Positions 24,501-36,300 of a stretch of DNA of 64,000 bases are shown here, piece after piece (the first letter of the stretch is position 1; every line of letters begins with the position of its first letter). The stretch lies in assembly GCA_947683425.1 (NCBI GenBank), contig CANTUQ010000070.1, forward strand, positions 2,258,001 through 2,322,000, given 5' to 3'. The position numbers and the translations under genes are program-made. The stretch is from Excoecaria cochinchinensis. Its lineage: Eukaryota > Streptophyta > Magnoliopsida > Malpighiales > Euphorbiaceae. Under the pieces are notes generated by a model. It was not told where the DNA came from, did no database searches, and saw only the letters and a list, made by a program, of their open reading frames with translations.

Positions 24501-25349
24501 TCGAATTATATGTAAGGCCTTAAAAAATACATATTAATAACATATAAATGTTATACAAGATGGTAATGATGATAACTTAACTATGTTTTATTTGAGGAGC
24601 ATGTCCGTTACAATGGAATTGAAAATGAATATCTCACCAGCTTGTTGCAAAAACCATTGCAGAGAGTGAAGTGTTACTCAATCTATTTTGTCAATGGATA
24701 TAAATTTCACACCAAATGTCATGGTTCTGAGAGATATTCAATGAATAGTGGAGTTTGTGTAAAAGGGGCAAACTCAGTTGACAACGAAGGTGATTACTAT
24801 GGATGGATTGAAGAGATCATAGAGATAGAATACCTGTCATTAACAATAAAGCGAACTGTATTATTCAAGTGCCATTGGTTTGATCCCAGTTTAGACATTG
24901 GTCTTAAGATTCACGGGCAATATAGACTTATTGATGTAAACCAACAACGTCGGTTCAACCAATATGAACCATTTAGCCTAGCAATGCAAGCAACTCAAGT
25001 GTACTACACAAGATATCCATCTTTAAGATCGGACAAAGCTAACTGGTTGGCTGTGTTTTCGATTAAACCGAGGGACTACGTTATGCCATCAGATGTAAGA
25101 GATGACAGTGCTGCTACAGAATGTAATGCATTCCAAGTTGATGAAGTTACTATGCAAGATATTACAATGGATGCTTGTAATGACGATGATATGAATTTGC
25201 ATGACCCTGCGGGAGGGGTACTTGAACTTGATAACATTGATGAAATTGATCAAGAACTTGAAGTGGATGACAAAGAGGAGGAATTTACAGATTACGATAG
25301 CGACAAGGATGACGAAGAGGAATTGCAGAATTCATCATATAGTGACTAA
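21568..25349 (+). pseudogene. CACTA-2 transposase TNP2 (three premature stops)
   Basis: TNP2 cuts and joins the element ends in the nucleus. From ATG 21568: transposase-associated domain (SWMYNRRDASGRTN, MNHLFRKGF), the TNP2/Transposase_21 core (LTQCKFCNHPRFK, PLTPRLQRLY, WPVIVTLYNLPPWMCMKEPY, IDVYLHPLIYELNKLW, TINDFPAYSMLSGWST, NLDVMHIEKNVFDN), then DUF4218-like (HLPHEARVVGPIQYRWMYPFERYL, an exon junction at about 23935/24007) and DUF4216-like (YGWIEEIIEIEYL, LFKCHWFDP) parts and an acidic tail ending 25349. In-frame stops at 23278-23280 (TGA), 23305-23307 (TAG) and 23776-23778 (TAG) interrupt the core; one sits at an expected Trp. Introns are visible at about 23936-24006 and 24322-24415, with a further one near 24511-24590. 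No full-length product is expected unless the stops are errors. Confidence 0.93.
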
Positions 25350-25508
25350 TTGAATAACTGTAATGTTTATAATGCTCATGTGTTAAATTGTGAGATATTT
25401 TTTTTAATGCATATTTTTTAGTGGAATCACAAACAATGCTCATATACTTATGAAATTACCAGTTATATTTGATAAACACACTTATGTATAGTTCACCATT
25501 GTGCAGGT

Positions 25509-26776
25509 ATGGGTCGTGGTAGAGGTAGAGCTTTTACAGGTACAGGACGTCGGGGAGGACGATGTGAAAGGGATTTAGCAACTCCACCATTTGGAGATAT
25601 GCCAGATATCCCAGGAGACCCCACATCCGTGACTGTACCATCACCTCCTGCGACATTTTCGCCACCACCATCAACCCCAAGTCCGCACACGACACACAGC
25701 AGTACATCTACTACATGTGAAGTGTCCACCGAAAACATGAGTAGATTGTACATTACAGTAAATCAAAAGGGACTGTGAGTATTTACCCATATAAATTGCA
25801 AATAACTTATAGAAATATATCTAATACATTGCTTTTATTTTATATAATATTCAGGCTTGAACCATCCTCTCAGTGCTCTAGAATTATAACTAGCAGTTTC
25901 CATCAGCGTACCGACCTTAATGGGGTTAGTTGGAAGGAGGTTGCTAGGGAGATTAAGGAGTTTTACTGGGGAGAATTCAAGGTACACGCACGTACTTACT
26001 CGAAATTAATATACATTTTATAACATACTTTATGATTCAATTTATATTAAATTAGTGACGATTATAAATACTAATGAACCAATTGAAATACAAATGTAGA
26101 AAAAGTGCCATTGGGATGCTAGTGTCAATGGTCTTGTCAGGGCGGGTTGGGAAACAAAGGCTGCTCAAAGATATAAAGATTATGTGCACAACGTTAAGAT
26201 CTCCAAGGAAAAGCCTAAAGATTTTTCGGAGGCTGCATGGAACCGGTGGAATCAGATTTTTAATCTCCCTACTCGCATTCAAATCTCTAATCAAAAAAAG
26301 ATCAATCATCATGGAGGGTCTGATGATAAGGCTTCTGGATCATATACTGGTGGTACCATATCTATTGGTGAGCATGTCTCGCACCTGGTAAGTACTTTAA
26401 TTATAATATATTTAAATTATACTTTTATGTTATTGACTTGGAATCATTTACATCATTTTGCTAACGGGTATGTTCATTTCATTTTACTCCAAACGGTTTG
26501 CCTTTTGAATTTGTAATATATAGAACCAACTAATTATTAAAACACATAGATATTTGAATTGATTGACAATACAATTATTGAATGATTGATTAATGTAGAG
26601 GAGGATGGAAAAATTGTGTTGGAGTATGTTGAGAATATTGGAAATAATTTGTGATTTATAGAAGTGTTAAATGGATTTTTCTTTACAGGAGGATGGCAAT
26701 AATATGGGGAGGTTCAGCCAAAATTTTTATTTATTTTTCTTGTTGAGGAGACATGCATATTGTTTAACAGTATATT

Positions 26777-26821
<45 letters not shown>

Positions 26822-27742
26822 GAGGATGGGAAAATTGTGTTTGGAGTTTAATGAACAGATTGGAATACTTTTGTGATTTTTAGAAGTGTCAAATGAATTT
26901 TGCTTTACAGGAGGATGGCAATAATATGGGGAGGTTCTGCCAAAATTTTTATAGAATTTTTTGGAAATTGTTCACTTTACATAATCAAGTAAAATAGGAT
27001 AATAACGTAAAACAATGCAAGTGTATGTTTTAATTATGCATGAAAATATTTATCTTCAGAACTCGTAGTCATTTATTTTTTCGATAACTGCTTTATACTG
27101 CACATATTGTAGGAGAAGGAGTTGGGTCGACCTCTTACAATTCCTGAGGCTTATTTGCACACACACACCATAAATCATGATGGAAAGACTTATGTGGCGG
27201 ATCGTAGCAGGGAGGTGCATGTAAGTAGCAATTAGTTTAATAGTTACTCATGTTTTAAGTTATTTAAATGTTAAATTGTTGTGAATTATGTTATGTTTTC
27301 ATATTAATGTTTATTTAATATTGTTGTCATTTTATAGGAGCGGTGTGAACAACTCCGAGCAGAGAGATCGCAAGAAGAGTCATCTGTCGATGAGTCGGAG
27401 TTGTTTATGGAGGCGGCACGATGTAATAAAAGGAGAACAATATATGGTTTAGGCTCATATGCGCCTCCTGGTCTTTATCCATCTGGTCCATCACGTGATG
27501 CTGGTACGAGCGCTGCAAGTCATTCTGGTGGTCCATGCCTGACCAAGGAAGATGTTGAGGAGATTGTAGCACAAACTATTCATTCGTTGCTTCCTCATAT
27601 GGCCCCTCAGCCGCCAGCCACTCAGCCCGATACCACTATTGCATCGCCCGCACCGCATGATGATGTTGGGCCTTCAGGTGCACACGATCCAGACCCGCAT
27701 AATGATCCTCATTTTGGTAGGGGCGGCAGTACTTCCAGATGA
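25509..27742 (+). CDS. CACTA-2 TNPA-like protein (Transposase_24 type), five exons, apparently intact
   Basis: The DNA-binding accessory protein of CACTA elements, thought to bind the subterminal repeats. Exons by splice signals and frame: 25509-25774, 25855-25981, 26100-26387, 27113-27220 and 27338-27742, ending TGA. Exon 1 gives a basic MGRGRGRAFTG start and a proline/serine-rich stretch. Exons 2-3 hold the domain core (DLNGVSWKEVAREIKEFYWG, WDASVNGLVRAGWETKAAQR, FSEAAWNRWNQIF, HTGGT-like SYTGGTISIGEH). Exon 4 has EAYLHTHTINHDGKTY, and exon 5 a Pro/His-rich tail ending GRGGSTSR. All junctions keep the frame and I find no stop, unlike TNP2 beside it. The start was chosen as the first ATG after an AG acceptor-like site (about 25507). 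It could act on other CACTA copies in trans. Confidence 0.8.
26590..26965. repeat. Duplicated segment within TNPA intron 3, separated by (TA)n
   Basis: A segment of about 130 bp (GGAGGATGGAAAAATTGTGT ... GAGGTTC) occurs twice, at about 26598-26730 and 26820-26955, around a TA microsatellite (about 26780-26818). A related piece occurs at about 29397 in the CACTA-1 gene. Confidence 0.8.
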
Positions 27743-28003
27743 CTTTATATATCTTTGTTTTTTATGATATTTTTAGTACATTATAAAAATATGTGTGTTA
27801 CGATAAATTTATATAATTTTTCAGTACGTTTAATTATTTATGCAATATGAATTAATTAAAATTAACTATATATATGTGTTTTAAATTATATGTTTATAAA
27901 TTTGATTATATTTCAATTTCTATTCATACGAATGATATTTTTTGATTTTGTCTATATAAATTTATTTTATTGTTAAATGAAAAAAAAATTATTTAAAATT
28001 TTA

Positions 28004-28428
28004 GCGACGGAATTGCGACAAAAATTCCGTCGCTGAAATCAGTAAATTTTCGTTAGCGACAGAAGTTAATTTCGTCGCTAATTTTAGCGACGGATATTCT
28101 TACGACTATACGTCGCTAATTTTCACTTAAACTAGCGACGAAAAATAGCGACAATATTTTTAGTCGCTAAATATTAGCGACAAAAATTTTCGACGAATAT
28201 ATCCGTCGCTATATTTCTACGACGACTAAATAAAATACTGATTTGCGACTAATATTTGATGATATTAGCGACTAAATTTTAGTCGCAAATTTTAGCGACT
28301 GTTTTTAAATTTAGTCGCTATTTTGCTTGCGACGGCCTGAATTGCGACAATTCATCGTCTTGTCGCTATAACTAAATAGCGACGGAATTTGGGATATTAG
28401 CGACTGAATTTGCAGTCGCTATTCTCCC
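28004..28428. repeat. CACTA-2 right subterminal array
   Basis: Dense AGCGACGGA / TTTAGTCGCTA motifs in both orientations, ending about 14 bases before the element terminus. Confidence 0.9.
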
Positions 28429-28994
28429 TTTTTTTTGTAGTGTATGTTTGTAATTTATATTATGTGACTATTATTTATAATTGTGTGGTGTAGTGAATTT
28501 GTATGTGGTATTTATTTTGTATATTATTTGTGTACATATATGGTGTTTTCAAATTGTTGGCTAATTTGCGGATCTAAAAAGGCCGACTTTTTAATTTATG
28601 GCCTAAGAAAAGATAAGTCTTTTTAGTTGTTATTCCCTTCAATAAGTAATCTGTGGATAAATTGAGTCTTTCTAATCATGAAATGTGTGGTGTGCCATGT
28701 AAAAAATTACGGTGTATTTATTCTTAAAATATCAATTTTAGACTTAATTATATAATCATACTCCTCATTCTAATCATAACTTATTAGAATTCTCACCTTC
28801 TAAGTTTAGTCCATCCTTTATCAACTTGTTTTTTTTCCGCATTATGGTTGTGTTGTTCCGTTCCTTTCATTTCTAATTATTGCAACTTAATTCATGTACT
28901 ATTTAAATTTTATATGTATTGTACAAATACATACATTAAGCTTAACCTTTTTCTTTTTGTTTTATATTTCTCAAAAAGCTTTTTATTGGAATTC

Positions 28995-30211
28995 CTCAGT
29001 TGATCACCTAATCTAAACTGTATGGGAGAAACGTGCTCGTGTACGTTACAAGGACATGCTTAACAAGTTGCACACCAAGGGTCAAAGACCACGGTACATA
29101 AATGAAAAAATTTGGACAAATTGGATGCACTACTGGTCATCAACAGAGGCCCTCACAATTACCGATCGGAATTCTACTAATAGGAGGGGAGGAACAGAGG
29201 GAGTTAGCATTTCTTTACACACTGGAGGAACGTTGTCCCATCGCGAGCATGCTGATAGACTCGTAAGTATTCATACATCTTAATTTATACAAGCTACTTT
29301 TTATTGCAATTGTGTATAAATTATTTCCTCCATACGGAATTTTTTACCGGCAATATATCACATCTTGATAATAGGCTAAATATTTCATTGCATGAAGGAG
29401 GATGGGAAAAATATTGTGTAAGGAGTTTGAAAAGGATTTTGATTGTTGATAATGCAATTCTAAATATATTTTCATGCTTTTTAAACAGGGAGTTTGTTAC
29501 AAATTAAGGGGAAATTCTGCTGTAATTTTTTTAATCTATAGCCAAGTGTTATTGTATTTTGAGTTAGAATTGTTTTCGCTTAGTATTAAAATATTAACAT
29601 ATATGAGTATTGTTGTGGTTTTTTCATATTACTTTTGATACAAATTTAAGGAATATTCTGTTCAAATGTTGTTGACCTATAATTTATTTACAGGAGTCTA
29701 GTATGGGCAGAACACCGTATCCTCATGAGTTATTTATGCATACACATATGCGAAATCATGACGGTGTCACATTCGTCAGCGATCGAGCTAGACAAGTTCA
29801 TGTATGATTTTTAAAATTTTTACTGTTATTTTTCTATATGTTCTTAGTTTTAGATTACTCTTAAATAACATTCGAATTATTTTTATTACAGGAACGGGTA
29901 CTAGAGAGTCTTTAGAGTCAGCAGGCAGATGGTGATAATGTCGATCATGCAAGAGTATATTACGACGCAGCTGGCGGTAGGGACCGCCGTGGACGGGTCT
30001 TCAGCTTGGGCTCTTATGCAAATACTTGTTATTCGCATGCCACTTCATCCTCTACGGCGACGGCGAGTAGATTTGTGATGAATACAAATGAGGTTATTGA
30101 GCTTCGCAGCACAGTCGACCATTTAATGAACCGCATTAATAGGTTAGAGGATTTCATTAGCCGAAATGTTCATGTACCGTCGGCTGATCGTCCACAATCA
30201 CCTCCATCTTA
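28995..30211 (+). pseudogene. CACTA-1 TNPA-like gene, decayed 3' part
   Basis: The C-terminal half of a Transposase_24-like gene, homologous exon by exon to the CACTA-2 gene. The first piece (about 29000-29262) gives VWEKRARVRYKDML, WTNWMHYWSS and LHTGGTLSHREHADRL and ends at a GTAAGT donor. The next exon (about 29694-29802) gives ESSMGRTPYPHELFMHTHM. The last (about 29893-30211) gives ERVLESL, a TAG stop, and then FSLGSYANTCYS and a coiled-coil-like ELRSTVDHLMNRINRLEDFI tail ending QSPPS. A TAA also lies just before VWEKRA. The upstream exons are absent, deleted from CACTA-1. Not functional. Confidence 0.82.
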
Positions 30212-30465
30212 ATTACTGTTTTAAATTTTTTCAAGTACTTTTGCTTGTAGTCTTACTAAATTACATATATATATCAATACATTACTATTTATACTTTTAT
30301 TTAATTTACTTAATTTTTATTTAATACTTGTTTAATTATATAAATTTTGGCAATTATAGTTTTTTTATTAAAAAAATATGAATTAAAAATAGAATTCGAG
30401 ACAGAAAATATAGTTAATAATTATAATTAAAAAATATAATTAATAATATATTAAAAAAATATGTA
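30212..30465. other. CACTA-1 AT-rich spacer
   Basis: No coding or repeat structure beyond low-complexity AT. Confidence 0.5.
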
Positions 30466-30838
30466 TTTAATTTAGAGACGGAAACGAATTTTTCGTCTCT
30501 AATTAGAAACGGAAAGATTATTTCCGTCTCTAAAAATAGAGACGAAAAGGAAATTTTCGTCTCTATTTAGAGACGAAAATAATTTTTCTGTCTCTAAAAA
30601 TAGAGACGGAAACGAAATTTTTGTCTCTAATTAGAGACGGAAAATTCGTTTCCGTCTCTATTTTTAGAGACGGAAAGATAATGACCGTCTCTATTTTTAG
30701 AGACGAAAATAATTTTTCTGTCTCTAAAAATAGCGACGGAAAATTTCGGTCTCTAAATTTAGAGACCGCAAAAATAGAGACGGTATTTTTCCGCCTCTAT
30801 TTTTAATTAGAGACGGAATTCCGTCTCTATTTTCCTGA
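30466..30838. repeat. CACTA-1 right subterminal array (AGAGACGG type)
   Basis: Alternating TTTAGAGACGGAA and TTCCGTCTCTAAA units, the same motif as the left array of this element. Confidence 0.9.
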
Positions 30839-30850
30839 TTTCTTGTAGTG

Positions 30851-32539
30851 GCAAGTGCTAATATTCAACAAATATAAAATCAGAAAATGCCTTATCCCGG
30901 AGGCCATCTCAAATAAAAAATCCTCTTCCATTTGGAGAGACATTAATAAGGCAAGATCCTTACCCTCATTTTCTAACTGTCTGGTTGTTGATGTTGGAAG
31001 TGGAAATTCATGTTTATTTTGGCACGATGCATGGATTCTAGAGGTTCCCTTGAAGACCAGGTTCCCAAGGGTTTTTAGTATCTCTCTCCTAAGAGATGTG
31101 GTGGTTAGGGAGTGCGGGCACTGGAATGGAAATGTATGGGTATGGGAACTTAAATGGAGAAAAATTTTGATGTAATGGGAACTTGAACGACTTAATGAGC
31201 TCATGTTAATCCTCAATTCTGTCTCTCTTTCTCGGAACATACTTGACAGAAAGGTGTGGACTCACAGCCCAAATGGTAACTTCTTAGTAAAAGATGCATC
31301 TCTCTTACTTTTTTAGGAGATTGGCTTAACCTCAATAAATCTAAAGGCTTATTCCCTGCTTCTTTGGAAAAGCTTGGCTCCCCCAAAAGTGGAAATCTTT
31401 ATGTGGTTGAGCTTATGGGGTAGAATCTGCACAAAATCATTTCTGGCTGAACGGGGTATTATATCTTATAATGACAATCTCTGCCCTCTGTGTAAGAAAG
31501 AACCTGAGCTTGTGGACCATCTTCTTGTTATGTGCCCCATCTCGATGGAGCTATGGTATAAATTAATCAACTGGTGGGGATGTTCTTTTTGCATTCCTAA
31601 TTTTTTCTCTGATATGATAACCCAATGGATAAGCCTCGCCAAGGGCAAGCTTCAACAGAAAATGTGGAATATTGTCTTCCTAGCCTGTATTTGGACAATT
31701 TGGTTAGAAAGGAATGCTATTGTCTTCTCTGGAAAAAAATTGGTGGCTTCATCCCTATTTCATCTTTGCCTTGCTTGAGCCTCCTTTTGGATAAAAGCAC
31801 ACAAAGATTTAGAGATGCTTAAGGGCCAGGAACTATTAATATCTGCTGATGGCATCAAAAAACTCAACTTGTCCCATGTCATTAAACCTAAGTTGGTATG
31901 GACTCCACCCCCTCTTGGTTCCCTCAAGTGGAACACCGATGGTTCATCATTTGGGAACCCCGGTCCTTCTGGAATTGGAGGTTTCCTGAGAAATGCGGGA
32001 GGTTCGGCCTTATTTTTGTTTTCTTGTAACATTGGGATTGGCAATTCTATTTCTGCTGAAATCAAGGGAGTCCATAAAGCCCTTCAGATCTCCACGGAGT
32101 TTCTCTCTAATTTGGACTTGGAAATTCAATTTGAACTTGACTCAAAAATTGTAGTCTCCTGGTTGAACGGTATGGCTGATTGCAGGCCCTGGAAGCTGGG
32201 AAATATCCTTAATGAGGTTAATAACTATCTCTCTAAACTTAAAAAAGTGTCTTTCACTCATGTCCAGAGGGAAGAAAACTGCTTTGCAGACACGCTAGCC
32301 AAACAAGGTGCATATAGAGACTCAGACTTTGTAGCTTGGTTGATCTAATTTTGTTCGTGAGCTTGATTATAGTGCAGGTGGACTGGATTTTCTACGCTGT
32401 TGGGAATTAATTTGTAGCAGGAGCATTAGGTGTTCTACTCTGTTTTGGATTTTTTAACAAGCTTTTTATTGCTGGGTAGCTTCTGTTAGCTCCCACCTTT
32501 TATCTAATAATATATCTACAGCTTATCAAAAAAAAAAAA
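30851..32539 (+). pseudogene. LINE A ORF2 3' part: zf-RVT and RNase H, with poly-A end
   Basis: This resumes ORF2 after CACTA-1 with VLIFNKYKIRKCLIP and SSSIWRDI. The zf-RVT region follows (APPKVEIFMWLSLWGRICTK, LCPLCKKEPELVDHLLVMCP). The RNase H domain then starts at about 31915 (LKWNTDGSSFGNPGPSGIGG), with FELDSKIVV and a terminal NCFADTLAKQGA, ending at 32348. A plant-type RNase H at the C-terminus is known in some plant L1 clades. Stops or frameshifts lie near 31172, 31314 and 31776. The element ends GCTTATC followed by 12 A (32528-32539). Confidence 0.9.
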
Positions 32540-33251
32540 TTAACTATGAAGGAAATTAATTATGTTGTTTGTGTCATTTCTATACCTTTGATATGGTAGT
32601 AGAGTTATGTGAAAGAGGGTATGACATCGAAAAATAATAATGACCATAATAATAAAATAAAAGAAAAAGTCGGAATACCCTATGAAAATAATCAAGTTGC
32701 CATTGATCTCTATGGCTCCCTGTATTGTAAGATTCTTAATTCATCATGAAATATGTTACATTTTTGCTTTTGGGTTCAAAATTAGAGATGCAAATCAGAA
32801 TGGCAGAGCCTCTATTTTTAATAACAATGTATCCCAACCATGTGCTACCATATATAAAAGATTACATGAATCATATGAACATGAATTGTTTTCTTTATTG
32901 ATATGTGAATATTAGCTTATGTGTTTTTCTTATTTGAGCTAAAGTTAAAATTATTGGCAGAATGCATAGCAACTGTGTGAGAACTGAGAGGGGTGATACC
33001 TGTGGAAGATAATCACATAGACAACAAGAAAATGAAAGCAGATGAACAGGTGGGTTAGAAAAGCTAGCCTTCCCTAATTTTCCTGTGGTTAGTTAGTGAA
33101 CAAGCTATTTAGCATAATCATAGTTGGTTGCTAAGTTCTTGAATTCAAGCTGTTACTAAGACCATATGAAGTAATACAAAATTCCCAACTTTGGACAATT
33201 TTTAATTGTGTTTTACAATCTTAAATATTCTTGCCTTTTCTTCCTCTTCAG
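32540..33251. other. Non-coding stretch left of the hydrolase relic
   Basis: No exon recognised with confidence. It may be intron of the hydrolase-like relic, since it ends in a pyrimidine tract and CAG at 33251. Confidence 0.5.
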
Positions 33252-33311
33252 TTTAATTTGGGATTGGGGTCTCATTTTAAGGTACAAGGATGTATCCATG
33301 TTTAGCCTCAA

Positions 33312-33335
33312 ATGTAAAGGTTCCAGTATTGTTAA
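33312..33335 (+). repeat. LINE B target-site duplication, left copy (right copy 37771-37794)
   Basis: The 24-base sequence beginning ATGTAAAGGTTC and ending AGTATTGTTAA is present on both sides of LINE B with one difference (C versus T). The right copy directly follows the A-tail. Confidence 0.95.
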
Positions 33336-36300
33336 GCGGTGACTTTAATGCAGTTCTTAATATCGAAGACAGGTGGAGCTCTGTGTTAAATAGCAAGGAT
33401 TTGCCTTTCAGGAGTTCGTGTCGACTTCTAATCTTATTGATCTCCCTCTTATCGGGAGGAATTTCACCTGGAGCAACTCTGTTAGTAGTAGTAGACTGGA
33501 CCGGTTCTTGATAAATTATCAGTGGCTGTTGAAAATTAATTATTGTGCTCAATGCAATCTTCCAAAGGGAGTTTCTGATCACTCTCCTATTCTCTTGTCC
33601 CTACAAAAGGTCAATTGGGGACCTAAACCTTTTCGTTTCTTAAATTGCTGGTTCCAGCAGCAAGAATTCTTAGAAAAAGTCAAATTGTGGTGGTCTGAAA
33701 TTGGGGTATGGGGAGCTGGTAATCCATTAGCCAAACTCAAACAGTTGAGAAAACGTTTGGGTACCTGGAAAGAATTGGAATTGAGAGACTGGAACGTGAC
33801 ATTGAAGCTCTAGATTGCGACTTGGAGTGTGCTAATATTCATGAAGTTATAAGGAAGTACATGCACATTAGGCGGGCTGAGCTTCAAAATGAATTATGGA
33901 AGAAACTCAAAGCAAAGGAGTCTCTTTGGAGACAAAAATCCAGGGAAAAATGGGTCAAGTGAGGGGACAGGAATACAAAATTCTTTCACCTATCTACTAA
34001 AGTCAGACAATCATCAAATAATATCTGTGGCATTCTTATAGAACAATCTCTGATCAAAGATCCGGAGCTAATAAAGATGAAAATCCTCAATTTTTACACA
34101 GAACTCTTTCAGGAGAAAAATCTGAATCGACCCTTATTGCCACCTAATTTTTTCAAGAAGCTAACTCTGGAATCTGCATCCTCGCTAGAGCAGCCCTTCT
34201 CTTTGGAAGAAATTAGAGCAGCTATCTGGAGTTGTGATAATTCTAAAGCCCCCGAACCAGATGGTTTTAACTTCGGGTTTATAAAAGCAGCATGGGACTT
34301 CATCGGAGTTGACATCTGCAATATGATCCAAGACTTTTATGAGTCTAGGAAACTCCCTAAAGGTATCAATTCATCATTTGTGACTCTGGTTCCAAAATTT
34401 AAAGGTGCTATGAAAATAAAAGACTTTCGTCCCATTAGCCTTATTGGATGCCTTTACAAAATTGTTGCAAAAGTACTAGCCAACAGATTAAGATCAGTTT
34501 TGGATGGGATAATTGGAGATGAACAGAGTGCCTTTTTAAAAGGAAGATTCATTCTGGATGGTGTTATGGTGACAAATGAATTAATTCATTCCTTACAAAG
34601 TACGAAAAGTAGTGGGGTTATGATGAAGATTGATTTCCATAAAGCCTTTGACTCTGTCTCATGGAGCTATCTTGAATCTGTTCTTGTACAAATGAATTTT
34701 GGAGCTCGCTGGAGAATGTGGATCAGGGAATGTATTTCAACAGCTAGAGTTTCTTTCTTAATGAATGGCTACCCCACCAAAGAAATTTCTCTCTTAAGGG
34801 GTCTTAGACAGGGAGACCCGCTATCCCCATTTCTTTTCCTTATAGCTGCTGAAGGACTCTCCAGGCTAGTGAATCAGGCTACTTCTTTGAACCTCTTTTC
34901 GGGTTTACTCTCAAACCCAAAAGACCCCTACAACCAAATGATATCCCATCTTCAGTATGCAGATGATACGATTATCTTTGTCCAACCTGATTTGGAAATG
35001 ATCCTTAATGTAAAAAGGGTTCTCAGAATTTTTGGGGAAATCTCGGGTCTAGCCATAAACTTCTCAAAAAGCTCTATCCTTGGGATTAATGTGGATGAAG
35101 AGTGGCTCAAATACTGTGCCAAGGCTATAAAATGTGGAATCCAGCGCCTACCTTGCAATTATTTGGGATTTCCCCTGGGTGCTAATCCCAGGAAAACCCA
35201 AACCTAGATGCCATTAATTGAAAAAGTTAAAGCTAAACTGGCAGGATGGAAGAGATCTCACTTGTCTTATGCAGGAAGATTAACTCTAATAAAGGCTTCT
35301 CTCTCAGGTCTCCCTATTTACTACATGTCTCTATACAGAATTCCTACTGGTGTTTTGAAAACCCTTAATTCCCTTATGAGAAGATTTTTCTGGGATGGAT
35401 CAGTAGACAAAAAGAAATTGTGCAGAGTTAAATGGGAGACTATCCAGTTACCAAAAAAAGTTGGAGGCCTTGGAGTGGGATCTCTGGAATGTCAAAATAT
35501 AAGCCTATTATTTAAATGGTTATGGCGTTACAATCCCAAGAACGGCTCCCTATGGCAAAAAGTAATTAAGAGCAAATATCCTTACAACTCTTCCTTGATT
35601 CCATCTCTAGAATTCTTGGGTCATCGCAAGTCAACCTCAGCTGTTTAGAGAGACATCTCTAATACCTTGAAAATACAACCTTTGTCAAATGGGTTTAGAA
35701 TGGAGGTGGGTAATGGTAAATATTGTCTTTTTTGGCATGACCCGTGGATATCACAACTGCCCCTCAAGCTGGTCTTCGAAAGACTTTTTTCTCTTTCTCT
35801 CCAAAAAAATGCTTTAATTGTAGAATGTGGCCATTGGAATAATGATCACTGGATTTGGAATCTGCAATGGGCTCGCCCACTTCGTGTTTGGGAAAACCAG
35901 ATCCAAGAGGATCTCTTAAGCATCTTGAATTCCTACCCTATCTCGGAAAATAGGGATGATCGAAAAATCTGGATTTATGATGTCAAAGGCATTTTTTCAG
36001 TCAAATCGGCTAGTGCTGAGTTATCACGGCCCTCATCCTGCCCCCTAGATCCCTCTCTCATTTCAGATGTTTTGTGGAAGAATTTAGTCCCTCCTAAGGT
36101 TGATATATTCCTATGGATGGCCTTGCTAAACAGACTGTGCACTAAATCATTCTTAGCAAGATTGGGCATAATTCCCACCTCTTCTATCTTTTGTACATTT
36201 TGTAGATTGGCGGAGGAAACCACAGATCATCTACTTGTCCTATGCTCTTTCACTATTTCCATTTGGTATAAAATTGTGAACTGGTGGGGAATTGATTTCT

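Larger units (their letters stand above)
19763..28442 (+). mobile_element. CACTA-2, 8680 bp, with TNP2 and TNPA-like genes
   Basis: Starts CACTACAAAAAAACAG and ends CTTTTTTTTGTAGTG. The TSD is TAT (19760-19762, 28443-28445). Terminal inverted repeats extend into facing ATAGCGACTG blocks. It carries the complete two-gene set of a CACTA element in the usual order, but TNP2 has three stops. It is inserted in CACTA-1 and is therefore younger. Confidence 0.95.
18206..30850 (+). mobile_element. CACTA-1 (EnSpm/CACTA), 12.6 kb including nested CACTA-2
   Basis: Starts CACTACAAGAAA at 18206 and ends TTTCTTGTAGTG at 30850, with a 3-bp TSD GCA (18203-18205, 30851-30853). Joining the LINE sequence across one GCA restores its frame (SLW-Q-VLIFNKY), confirming both ends. 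Its own DNA is about 4 kb: subterminal arrays, a GC-rich leader and a decayed TNPA-like gene. There is no TNP2, so it is a non-autonomous deletion derivative. CACTA-2 occupies 19763-28442. Confidence 0.95.

Noticed and set aside
32520..32560. TSD for LINE A after its poly-A
   Set aside because: The flank TTAACTATGAAGG has no match near 12.5-12.7 kb, so no TSD is claimed.
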